Below are positions 42,689 to 50,264 of a DNA stretch of 64,000 nucleotides, one piece after another. The stretch spans positions 124,001-188,000 of the forward strand of contig NZ_BOOH01000039.1 of assembly GCF_016863135.1 (NCBI RefSeq). The letters run 5' to 3'. The notes beneath the pieces were generated by a model. That model saw only the letters and a program-made list of their open reading frames with translations, ran no database searches and had not been told where the DNA came from. Positions within the stretch are counted from its first letter, which is position 1. The number at the start of each line of letters is the position of its first letter. Source of the DNA: Planobispora longispora. Its GTDB lineage: Bacteria; Actinomycetota; Actinomycetes; Streptosporangiales; Streptosporangiaceae. A program made the position numbers and the translations under genes.

Positions 42689-43255
42689 TCAGCCGGCGTC
42701 GTCCGCCGTGAAGGTCACCTCCGCCGTGCCGACGGTCCCCCCGCGGCGCCCGGGCGCGCTCTGCCACTTCCAGTAGAGATTGGTGTGCGCGATCACCTGC
42801 TCCGGGGGCGGCGCGCCGTACACGCTGAGGTCCTCGGTCGTGTGCGCGTCGCCGACCAGCGTCACGTCGTAGCCGCGGGTGAAGGCCCCGTGCATGGTCG
42901 AGCGGATGCACGCGTCGGTCTGGGCCCCGGTGACGACGAGCCGGCCCACCCCGCGCTCGGCCAGCAGCTCCTCCAGCTCGGTGGCCTCGAACGAGTCGCC
43001 GTAGTTCTTGTGGACGATCGGCTCGGAATCGCGGCGGACCAGTTCCGGGACGTACCGCCACTCGTTGCTGCCGCGCTTGAGGTCGTCGTCGGAGTGCTGC
43101 ACCCAGACCACGGGCACGCCCTCCGCGCGGGCCTTGTCGAGCAGGACGTTGATGTTCGCGATCACGCTGTCGCGGTTGTGGGCGCCGCCCACCACCCCGT
43201 TCTGGACGTCGATGACGAGCAGCGCGGTGTTCGTCCGGTCGGGCAGGGTCGTCAT
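42689..43255 (-). CDS. Isochorismatase-family cysteine hydrolase
   Basis: A 188-residue hydrolase, ATG at 43255 after GGGAGG. Catalytic triad residues are visible: Asp in LLVIDVQNGVVGG, Lys in VHKNYGDSFEAT and Cys in VVTGAQTDACIRST. The cis-peptide region VTGAQTD is typical. Members include nicotinamidases, N-carbamoyl hydrolases and isochorismatases; the substrate here cannot be told. It converges on the first P450 gene and is divergent from the membrane protein at 43419. Confidence 0.9.
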   Translation of the reverse strand: MTTLPDRTNTALLVIDVQNGVVGGAHNRDSVIANINVLLDKARAEGVPVVWVQHSDDDLKRGSNEWRYVPELVRRDSEPIVHKNYGDSFEATELEELLAERGVGRLVVTGAQTDACIRSTMHGAFTRGYDVTLVGDAHTTEDLSVYGAPPPEQVIAHTNLYWKWQSAPGRRGGTVGTAEVTFTADDAG

Positions 43256-43418
43256 GGGGGCCTCCCGGTTCCCGTCGAGGTCATGCCTGACCCCCACAGT
43301 AGGCCGGGCCGCCGACAGAAACCGGTCGCGGCCGCCCGGGCCCGGAGCTCCCGGGCTCACCGGCGTCTCGCCACCGCCCTTTACCGGCGTCTTATCACCG
43401 TGCTGCGAGATTCCGACC

Positions 43419-44510
43419 ATGGGCGAGGACACCTCCGCGGCCCTGCCGGGCCGGCGCTGGGCGATCGTGATCCTGGGTCAGCCCGTGGTCTTCGGCCTCG
43501 CCGTCTGGCTGCTGGATCGCGCCGGGACCGCGGCTGCCGTGGAGAGCGTCCGGAAGCGGCTGAGCAATCTTCCGGCCGCGGACACCGGCACCTGGATCGG
43601 GTTCACCCAGTACGAGGAGGCCGCCGCCAGGATCCCCTTCCTGACCGCGGCCTTCTTCATGATGGCGGCGGTCCTCTTCGTCAACGTGGCCGCCCCGCTG
43701 TGGCACGGCTCGCCCCGGGCCGTCGCCGCCGCGCTCCTCTTCCTCGGGCTGACCGGCCCGCTGTACCTGACGGTCCTGGCAGGCATGGTGGTGACGGACG
43801 TGGAGGGGGATCTCCGCAACGGCCTCTGGTCGCCGACCGGGGACATCCCGGCGCCGGCCCCCGGCTGGTACGCCCCCGGCCGCGCCGCGACGCTGGGCGC
43901 CGCGGCCATGGCGTACCTGATGAGCGTGGTCCTGCTGACCAGGGCCGTGGCATGGCGGCCGGCGCCGGCCCCTCGCATGGCGCCTCTGATCCTGAGCCAG
44001 CTGCCGCTGCTCGGCCTGACCATACCCGTCCTGGATTTCGTGGCGATCGGTCAGGCGGGCCCACTCGCCGACGGGGAGGTGCGGGCCGCCCCCGATTACT
44101 ACGCCGACGGGAAGTTCTACCTGGAGAACGCCGCCGGGTTCGCCTGGACCCACACCGCGCTGTTCGCCGTGGCCGGGGTGGTCGCGCTGATGCTGGCCCT
44201 GCTCATCCGGCGCTTCGGCGTCTCACCCGCGCTGCTGGCCGTCCAGGGAGCGGCCGGGTTCCTCTTCCTGCTCCTGCTGCTGGCGGTCTCGGTGGCCACG
44301 CCCTTCTCGCTCAGCGGCGCCGCCGACGAACCCGTCTCCCCGGTGCTGGGCTCCGGGCCGGACTGGTACCTCCCCGCCGTCCTCACCCAGACGGTCCTCT
44401 GCGCCGTCGCCTACACCACGACCGTGGTGTGGCAGATCACGTTCCTGAGGCGGGGCCCGGCAGGTGGAAGCCGGTCCGCCCGGCCTCTTGACGTACGGCG
44501 CACATCATGA
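43419..44510 (+). CDS. Polytopic membrane protein, unknown
   Basis: A 363-residue protein with about seven hydrophobic segments (WAIVILGQPVVFGLAVWLL, IPFLTAAFFMMAAVLFVNVA, AALLFLGLTGPLYLTVLAGM, LGAAAMAYLMSVVLL, ILSQLPLLGLTIPVL, TALFAVAGVVALMLALLI, GFLFLLLLLAVSV and a final TVLCAVAYTTTVVWQ). Loops contain conserved-looking acidic and Tyr-rich stretches (APDYYADGKFYLENA). I do not recognise the family. The ATG at 43419 has no ribosome site; GAGATT at 43407-43412, six bases upstream, may be the -10 of a leaderless mRNA. Confidence 0.75.
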   Translation: MGEDTSAALPGRRWAIVILGQPVVFGLAVWLLDRAGTAAAVESVRKRLSNLPAADTGTWIGFTQYEEAAARIPFLTAAFFMMAAVLFVNVAAPLWHGSPRAVAAALLFLGLTGPLYLTVLAGMVVTDVEGDLRNGLWSPTGDIPAPAPGWYAPGRAATLGAAAMAYLMSVVLLTRAVAWRPAPAPRMAPLILSQLPLLGLTIPVLDFVAIGQAGPLADGEVRAAPDYYADGKFYLENAAGFAWTHTALFAVAGVVALMLALLIRRFGVSPALLAVQGAAGFLFLLLLLAVSVATPFSLSGAADEPVSPVLGSGPDWYLPAVLTQTVLCAVAYTTTVVWQITFLRRGPAGGSRSARPLDVRRTS

Positions 44511-44550
44511 AATATCGGGAAGTGAAGATATGTAGGAATCCTGATATTTC
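44485..44550 (+). promoter_or_regulatory. Shared promoter element and inverted repeat before TetR
   Basis: 44485-44518 repeats the element seen before the first P450 (CTTGACGTACGGCG, seven bases, TGAAATATCGG). Its GAAATATC (44509-44516) is mirrored by GATATTTC at 44543-44550, 12 bp before the TetR start. Centre-to-centre distance is 34 bp, about three helical turns, fitting a TetR dimer pair or loop. Confidence 0.6.
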
Positions 44551-44561
44551 CTGAGGCGGAT

Positions 44562-45149
44562 GTGGCGAGGACGCAGGAGCAGCGCAGGGCCGAGACCCGT
44601 GCCCGGCTGATCGAGGCGGCCTCCGACCTGTTCGCCGTCAAGGGGTTCCACGCCGTGTCGGCCGAGGCCGTGGCGGATGCCGCGGGCCGTACGACCGGAG
44701 CCCTCTACGACCATTTCGGCGGCAAGGAGGGCCTGCTGCTGGCCCTGCTGGAGGTGTGGAAGGACCAGGTCGCGGACGAGCTGCTCACCGCGTTCGGGGA
44801 CAGTCCCGGGCTCGACGACCGGCTGTCCGCGGTGCACCAAGCGATCACCGACGGGAATCGCGGTGCGTCATGGCTCCTGCTGGAGATGGAGCTGTGGCTG
44901 CACGGCGCGCGCGACTCCCACATCGGCGACCTCCTCGCCAGGCGGTACGCCGAGATCCGGACCCTGCTGGCGGACGGCCTGAGCCAATGGGCCGAGCTGG
45001 CCGGGACGTCCCTACGAAGATCACCGGAGCACACCGCGGTCGCGGTGCTGGGTGTGCTCATCGGCTGCGCGATCCAGCACCGGCTGGATCCCCCCGCGGT
45101 CGAGACGCGGGCCGTCGTGGAGAGCCTGCGCGACCTGCTCGGTTTCTGA
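44562..45149 (+). CDS. TetR-family regulator between the P450 genes
   Basis: A 195-residue regulator, GTG at 44562 after GAGG. HTH: ARLIEAASDLFAVKGFHAVS and VADAAGRTTGALYDHFGGKEGLLLAL. The C-terminal domain is helical with no ligand motif recognised. It is followed 108 bp later by the second P450 on the same strand, and its own promoter shares an element with that of the first P450. The likely role is control of both P450s and of itself. Confidence 0.93.
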   Translation: MARTQEQRRAETRARLIEAASDLFAVKGFHAVSAEAVADAAGRTTGALYDHFGGKEGLLLALLEVWKDQVADELLTAFGDSPGLDDRLSAVHQAITDGNRGASWLLLEMELWLHGARDSHIGDLLARRYAEIRTLLADGLSQWAELAGTSLRRSPEHTAVAVLGVLIGCAIQHRLDPPAVETRAVVESLRDLLGF

Positions 45150-45257
45150 GCCCCCGATTCCGGCCGGAGCCGACGCTCCGGGTCCGGGGGTGCGGCGGCC
45201 GGGCTCCAGCCGTACTCGGACAACTCCTGGAAAACGCGCCGGAAGGGAGCCGTCGGC

Positions 45258-46463
45258 ATGCAGATCGACCTGCTTGAGGACACCTGGGAGCGAGAGGTCC
45301 CGCACGGGCAGTTCGCCCGCCTCCGCAAGGAGGCGCCGGTCTTCTGGCACGAGGTGCCGGACGACACGGGCTTCTGGGCCGTCACCCGCTATCACGACGT
45401 CAAGGCGATCAGCCGCGACCACCAGACCTGGTCCACCGAGGCGGGAAGCACCTTCATCCGCACGCAGAAGCCGGAGGAACTGGAGGTCATGCGGCTGATG
45501 CTGCTCAACATGGACCCGCCCCGGCAGAGCCGCTATCGCAAGCTGGTCAGCGCGGGGTTCACCCCCCGCATGATCCGCAGGCTCACGGAGACCATCCAGG
45601 CGCGCGCCGCGCGGATCGCCGACAGGGTGACCGAGAAGGACGGGGACGTCGAGTTCGTCGCCGACGTGGCCCAGCACCTCCCGCTCCAGATGATCTGCGA
45701 CATGGTCGGCGTGCCGGAGCCGGACCAGCCGATGATCTTCGACTGGTCCAACCGGATGGTGGGCTTCCAGGACTCCGACTTCCGCACCACCCCCGAGGAC
45801 GGGGAGATCGCCGCGGCGGAGATGTACGCCTACTGCGACGGGCTGGTCGAGGAGCGGCGCGCCAACCCCCGCGACGACATCCTCACCGCGCTGATCAACG
45901 CCGAGATCGACGGCGACAAGCTCAGCCGCGACGAGATCGACGCCTTCTTCGTGCTGCTCTCCGTGGCCGGGAACGAGACCACCCGCAACCTGATCGCCCA
46001 CGCCATGCGAGCGCTGATCGAACGCCCCGACGTCTACCGCGAGCTCGCCGACGGCATCGGCGATGACGACCTGTGGCGCTCGGCCACCGAGGAGTTCCTG
46101 CGCTGGGGCTCCTCCATCCACAACTTCCGCCGCACCGCCCTGCGCGACACCGAACTGCACGGCCAGAAGATCACCGAAGGCGAGAAGGTCGTCACCTTCT
46201 ACGCCTCGGCCAACTACGACGAGGAAATCTTCACCGACCCGCTCACCCTCGACATCCGCCGCATCCCCAACGACCACGTCACCTTCGGCGGCGGCGGCCC
46301 CCACTTCTGCCTCGGCGCGGGCCTGGCACGCGCCCAGATCACCGCGATGCTCCGCGAACTGCTCCGCCGCTTCCCCGCCGCCGAGTTCACCGCCCCGCCC
46401 CGGCGCATGCGCTCGGACTTCATCAACGGCATCAAGCACATGCCGGTCCGCTTCCGGCGGTGA
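45258..46463 (+). CDS. Cytochrome P450 (second paralogue)
   Basis: A 401-residue P450, ATG at 45258 preceded by the same GGAAGGG-GCCGTCGGC context as its paralogue. I-helix LSVAGNETTRN, haem loop FGGGGPHFCLGAG (Cys351). It differs from the first copy mainly in the B-C and F-G regions (residues of about 65-180), which usually shape substrate access, while the N-terminal 60 and C-terminal 130 residues are almost the same. Different substrates with a shared redox partner surface is a reasonable inference. Confidence 0.93.
   Translation: MQIDLLEDTWEREVPHGQFARLRKEAPVFWHEVPDDTGFWAVTRYHDVKAISRDHQTWSTEAGSTFIRTQKPEELEVMRLMLLNMDPPRQSRYRKLVSAGFTPRMIRRLTETIQARAARIADRVTEKDGDVEFVADVAQHLPLQMICDMVGVPEPDQPMIFDWSNRMVGFQDSDFRTTPEDGEIAAAEMYAYCDGLVEERRANPRDDILTALINAEIDGDKLSRDEIDAFFVLLSVAGNETTRNLIAHAMRALIERPDVYRELADGIGDDDLWRSATEEFLRWGSSIHNFRRTALRDTELHGQKITEGEKVVTFYASANYDEEIFTDPLTLDIRRIPNDHVTFGGGGPHFCLGAGLARAQITAMLRELLRRFPAAEFTAPPRRMRSDFINGIKHMPVRFRR
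46071..46455. repeat. 385-bp tract identical to 42228-42612
   Basis: Second copy of the gene-conversion tract in the paralogous P450 gene. Shorter identical blocks also occur at the 5' ends of both genes and around the TACTGCGACGGGCTGGTCGA region. Confidence 0.92.
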
Positions 46464-46471
46464 CGGGCGCG

Positions 46472-47071
46472 TCAGAGTGAGTGGCCGGGACCCGCGGGCT
46501 CACGGGTGAAACACGCCACCAGGAGAGCGAGCCTGCGGTCCTGGTGCTCGCGCGGAAGCCTGCCGCCGCGCATCAGCGTCACCAGACCGTGCAGGGCGGC
46601 CCAGAAGGTCTCGGTCAGCAGACCCAGATCGGCGCCGCCCGCGTGCGGGCCGACGGCCTCGGCGAGTTCGTCGAACCCGGCGTGCAGAGCGGCCGGAGCC
46701 TGGGGGGTGGCGAAGGGCAGATCGACGTTCTGCCGGAACATGGCGTCGTAGAGGGCCGGTCTCCGGTCGGCGAACGCCAGGTAGGCGGCGCCGATCCGGG
46801 CGAGGGCGCCGGCGGGATCCGGCGCCGCGGTGCGGGCCGCGCGGAGCTCGGCGGCCAGGTCGGCGAAGCCCTCCAGGGCGACGGCCGTCATGATCGCGTC
46901 CTTGCCCTTGAAGTGGCTGTAGAGGACCGGCTGGCTGTACTCGACCCGCTCGGCCAGCCGCCGCACGGTCACCGCCTCCCAGCCCTCGGCCTCGGCCAGC
47001 TCCCGGGCCGCCGTGATGATGAGCTCTTCCCGCTGTGCGCGTTCGCGCTCCCTGCGCGCCTGAATCGACAT
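46472..47071 (-). CDS. TetR-family regulator
   Basis: A 199-residue regulator. HTH: ELIITAARELAEAEGWEAVT and VEYSQPVLYSHFKGKDAIMTAV. The C-terminal domain (ALARIGAAYLAFADRRPALYDAMF) is of the WHG/TetR_C_13 kind. It is divergent from a small DUF4267 membrane protein, with two CTAGC-type palindromes between them that are probably its operators. Its stop is 8 bp from the convergent P450 stop. Confidence 0.93.
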   Translation of the reverse strand: MSIQARRERERAQREELIITAARELAEAEGWEAVTVRRLAERVEYSQPVLYSHFKGKDAIMTAVALEGFADLAAELRAARTAAPDPAGALARIGAAYLAFADRRPALYDAMFRQNVDLPFATPQAPAALHAGFDELAEAVGPHAGGADLGLLTETFWAALHGLVTLMRGGRLPREHQDRRLALLVACFTREPAGPGHSL

Positions 47072-47081
47072 GCTCCGAAAT

Positions 47082-47144
47082 CTAGCATTGCTAGCACTTC
47101 TATCTATGCTCTGCTAGCGTCGTTCCCGTTCCTAGCAACGCTAG
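47082..47144. promoter_or_regulatory. Paired CTAGC palindromes, TetR operator candidates
   Basis: CTAGCATTGCTAG (47082-47094) and CTAGCAACGCTAG (47132-47144) are palindromes flanked by mirrored AAAT and ATTT, centres 50 bp apart. A half-site TGCTAGC lies between. TATGCT at 47105-47110 could be the -10 of the rightward gene, so both promoters would be covered. Confidence 0.75.
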
Positions 47145-47161
47145 ATTTATGGAGTCACACC

Positions 47162-47527
47162 ATGCTCGTCACCGTCGCGTACGGCCTCGCCATCGCCGTC
47201 AACCTGCTGTGCCTGCTCATCGGAGCCCGCTTCCTGCTCGTGCCGTACGCCGCCGCGGCGGGCTACGGCGTTCCCGCCACGACCGACCGCGCCTACCTGA
47301 CGATCAAGGGCCTGCGTGACGGCGCCTACGGTCTGATCGGCCTGGCTCTGCTGGCCTTCGCCGGCGCCCACGCCGAGGCCTGGTTCATGCTCCTCGCCGC
47401 CCTGCTCCCGCTCGGCGACACCCTGATCGTGCTGCGCAACGGCGGGACCAAGGCGGTCGCGTTCGGCGTCCACTTCGCCACCGCCGTGATCATGCTGCTC
47501 ACCGCCGCCCTGCTCTTCGCCGTCTGA
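47162..47527 (+). CDS. DUF4267-type small membrane protein
   Basis: A 121-residue protein with four hydrophobic segments (VAYGLAIAVNLLCLLIGARFLL, LRDGAYGLIGLALLAFAG, WFMLLAALLPLGDTLIVL, FGVHFATAVIMLLTAALLF). GGAG lies eight bases upstream. This small family is often paired with a TetR repressor, as here. Function unknown. Confidence 0.8.
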   Translation: MLVTVAYGLAIAVNLLCLLIGARFLLVPYAAAAGYGVPATTDRAYLTIKGLRDGAYGLIGLALLAFAGAHAEAWFMLLAALLPLGDTLIVLRNGGTKAVAFGVHFATAVIMLLTAALLFAV

Positions 47528-47586
47528 TCCCCGCCCGGTCACCCACTCGATCGAGCACGAACGCGGGCCCACCGGCCGGGGAGGCC

Positions 47587-48330
47587 CTACGCGACCTTGG
47601 CGGAGGACGCCGTCCAGGTGTTGCACGCGCCGGGCCCGCCCGCCTTGTAACCCCGGGTGAACCAACTGACCTCGTTGGCGGTGGGCTTGTGCGTGAAGAA
47701 CTTGCTGAACCCCTTGTCCTTGGGCTCGGGATCCTCGGCGTGCAGCAGGGGCTTCCAGTTCCTGGCCGTACGGCCCAGGCTCTTCACCGCCGCGCCGGAC
47801 AGGCAGTACTGCTGCAGGTCGAAGCGGCGGTTCAGCTCCTTCTCCTCCTCCTCGATGTCGGTGCCCAGCGCCCACCAGGCCTCGCCGATCCCGGTCTGCC
47901 CCTGGACGACCCCGCCGAACGCCGCGGTGACCTGGAGGAAGACGGGGAGGTCGTCCTTGGCCTTGATCCAATCCGCGCCGAGCTGCACTCTGATGAAGGT
48001 TCCGCAGACGACGGCGTAGGAGTTGACCATCTCCGTCCCGCCGGTACACCGGTCGTCCTGCTTGCGCTTGATGTCCACGGAGACCGGCTGGTAGTCGTCG
48101 ACGATCGGCTTCCAGGCGTCGTTCAGGCACCCGACCAGCTTCCTCAGATACTTCTCCGTGGAGGCCTCGGTCGTGCCCTTGCTCAGCTTGCAGGAGATCT
48201 TGGGAAGCTTGCCCTTCTTGTACAGGGGGTTGTGGGTGAGCTCGGGGACGCCCTTGACGGGATAGGCGGCGGCCGGAGCGGCGAGAAGCGCGACGCCCAA
48301 CGTTGCCGCGGCGAACACTCTGATAATCAT
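47587..48330 (-). CDS. Secreted homologue of neutral zinc metallopeptidases, active site lost
   Basis: A 247-residue protein with a signal peptide (cleavage near APAAAYP). The core aligns with YpfJ/putative neutral zinc metallopeptidases: VVCGTFIRVQLGADW, then TAAFGGVVQGQTGIGEAWW where the family has AHEYGHHVQ, and RRFDLQQYCLSG where the family has the third ligand in LQADCLAG. The HEYGH residues read AAFGG and the later Asp is Tyr, so both zinc His, the catalytic Glu and the third ligand are gone. Cysteines are kept (eight or so), and it ends with GYKAGGPGACNTW, as active relatives do. It is probably a folded non-catalytic binder. TATAGT at 48368-48363 is a likely -10; no ribosome site is seen. 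Confidence 0.75.
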   Translation of the reverse strand: MIIRVFAAATLGVALLAAPAAAYPVKGVPELTHNPLYKKGKLPKISCKLSKGTTEASTEKYLRKLVGCLNDAWKPIVDDYQPVSVDIKRKQDDRCTGGTEMVNSYAVVCGTFIRVQLGADWIKAKDDLPVFLQVTAAFGGVVQGQTGIGEAWWALGTDIEEEEKELNRRFDLQQYCLSGAAVKSLGRTARNWKPLLHAEDPEPKDKGFSKFFTHKPTANEVSWFTRGYKAGGPGACNTWTASSAKVA

Positions 48331-48422
48331 GAAAACGGATGTTAGGGGAGTGATACGAGAAAACTATAGGTTTCTTCTCTTGTCCGGCATCCGGTCAGCC
48401 GCGCCTCCGGAAGTACCGCCGA

Positions 48423-50264
48423 TCAGCGCCGGGCGGTCGTGACCGCCTCGGTGAAGCGGTGATAGCGGGACAGTTCCTCCTCCACCGGTTCCAGCACGAG
48501 CGCGTGGCCGACCTCCGCCACGCTCGCACGCAGCGCCCTGGCCGCCTTCCGCGCCCGGCGGCGGCCGCCGAGCCAGGCGACGGCCCGGGAGAGCAGGGCG
48601 AGCACGAGGCCGAGCAGGATGCCGCCGAGCAGCAGCAGGGTGGGCCACGGGGCCTCGCCCGCGGTCGGCACCGGTGGTTCGGGCAGGCGGAGGTAGTCCA
48701 TGGCGAACAGGCCGAGCAGCCAGAGCGCGCCCGCCAGCGCCGCCGTGAGCACCAGCCACTGGACCGTCCCCATCACCCGCCACCACGCCGGCCGCCGGGA
48801 CGCCCCGAGCGAGGTGGTGGCCACCGCCCGGTCGAGCCGGTCCTCCAGCTCGTTCATCCGCGACCGGGCCGCGTGCCGTACGGCCGCCGCCCACGGTCCG
48901 GGGAGCCCCGCCGAGGCGGCGGCGGCCGTGTCGCGGATCGCGAGGTCCATCTGGGAGCGCTGGACGGTGGTGGCCGCCGGGATCGAGGTCCGCCCGACCA
49001 CCGTTCCCGCCGTGTCCCCCGAGACGCTTGCGGACCCGGTTCCCGCCTCCGGCTCGGCCCGGGACCCGCCCGCGCCCGGGGGCGCGCCCAGACGGAGCCT
49101 GCGGAGGGGGTCCGGCCGGAAGCGGCGGATCCACCGGGTGACCGGCCAGCCGGTGGCGGCGATCGAGCGGTGCCGGTGCGCCCTGGCCACCGCGGCGATG
49201 ACCAGGGGGACCCCGGCGGCCTGCGACAGCGCGGAGGTCAGCGGTCCCGCCAGGGCGTCCACGGACGCCTCCCGGGCCTTCACGAGGTCGGCCGCCTTCG
49301 GCCGCCCGGTCCCCGCCCGGCCGTCCTCGGGCCCGGCGGCCCGCCCGTCCCGTGTCCGCCGGTCGGCGCCGTCCCCTTCGGCCCCGTGCGCCGCGCCGGC
49401 CAGGACGTCGGCGGCGGCGCCCACGTCGGCGGCCAGGCGGGCGGCCCAGGAGCGCCGGTCGGCGACCCGGGAGGCCAGCAGGGAGCGCAGCTCCGGAACC
49501 CCGGTCCCGGTGCGCGCCGAGACGCCGATCACCGGCACCCCGGCCAGCCCGTCCTCGGCGAGCAGCCGCCGCAGGTCCGCCAGGCACCGTTCGGCCGCGG
49601 CCGGGGTGAGCCGGTCGATCTGGTTGAGGACGACCACCATGACGTCCCGGTGCCGGGCCAGGGGCCTGAGATAGCGGTCGTGCACGGCCGCGTCGGCGTA
49701 CTTCTGCGGGTCCAGGACCCACACCAGCAGGTCCACGAGCTGGGCCAGCCGGTCCACCTCCAGCCGGTGCGCCAGCTCGATCGAGTCGTGGTCGGGCAGG
49801 TCGAGCAGGATCAGTCCGGCGGTCTCCCCCGCGTCGTCCTCACCGGATCCCCGGCCGTCACCACCGCGTCCCCCGGCGTCACCGCTCGCCGTACCGGATC
49901 CCGACCCGTCCACCTCGTGCCGGTTGGGGATCTGCAGCCAGTCGAGCAGCGGCCCCGATCCGGCTCCCCGCCACAGCGCGGCCTGCGCGGTGGAGGTGGT
50001 CGGCCGGGTCACGCCGACCGCGGCGAGCGTGGTGCCCGACAGCAGGTTGAACAGCGACGACTTCCCGCTCCCGGTGGCTCCGGCCAGCGCCGCCACCGTG
50101 TGGTCCACCGACAGGCTCCGCCGCGTCCCGGCCCGGGAGACCACGGTCCGGGCCTGTGCCACCGCCTCGGCGTCCAGCCGCCCGTCGGCCAGGTCCGCCG
50201 CCTCCGCCAGGGCCGCCAGCCGGTCGTCCAGGGAGATCGTGCTCTCGCGCCGCAGCAGCTTCAC
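48423..50264 (-). CDS. Dynamin-like GTPase with C-terminal membrane segments
   Basis: A 613-residue GTPase. G1 LAGATGSGKSSLFN (near residue 65), G2 Thr in TRPTTSTAQAALW, G3 LLDLPDHDS and G4 VVLNQIDRL are intact. Acidic Gly/Asp-rich insertions lie between G2 and G3 and after about residue 290. Two TM segments (WLVLTAALAGALWLLGLF and TLLLLGGILLGLVLALLS) are near 510-580. The GTG start overlaps the stop of the upstream GTPase (GTGA). Paired, membrane-attached GTPases in one operon resemble Streptomyces DynA/DynB, which stabilise FtsZ rings during sporulation septation. That role is inferred from the arrangement. Confidence 0.85.
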   Translation of the reverse strand: MKLLRRESTISLDDRLAALAEAADLADGRLDAEAVAQARTVVSRAGTRRSLSVDHTVAALAGATGSGKSSLFNLLSGTTLAAVGVTRPTTSTAQAALWRGAGSGPLLDWLQIPNRHEVDGSGSGTASGDAGGRGGDGRGSGEDDAGETAGLILLDLPDHDSIELAHRLEVDRLAQLVDLLVWVLDPQKYADAAVHDRYLRPLARHRDVMVVVLNQIDRLTPAAAERCLADLRRLLAEDGLAGVPVIGVSARTGTGVPELRSLLASRVADRRSWAARLAADVGAAADVLAGAAHGAEGDGADRRTRDGRAAGPEDGRAGTGRPKAADLVKAREASVDALAGPLTSALSQAAGVPLVIAAVARAHRHRSIAATGWPVTRWIRRFRPDPLRRLRLGAPPGAGGSRAEPEAGTGSASVSGDTAGTVVGRTSIPAATTVQRSQMDLAIRDTAAAASAGLPGPWAAAVRHAARSRMNELEDRLDRAVATTSLGASRRPAWWRVMGTVQWLVLTAALAGALWLLGLFAMDYLRLPEPPVPTAGEAPWPTLLLLGGILLGLVLALLSRAVAWLGGRRRARKAARALRASVAEVGHALVLEPVEEELSRYHRFTEAVTTARR

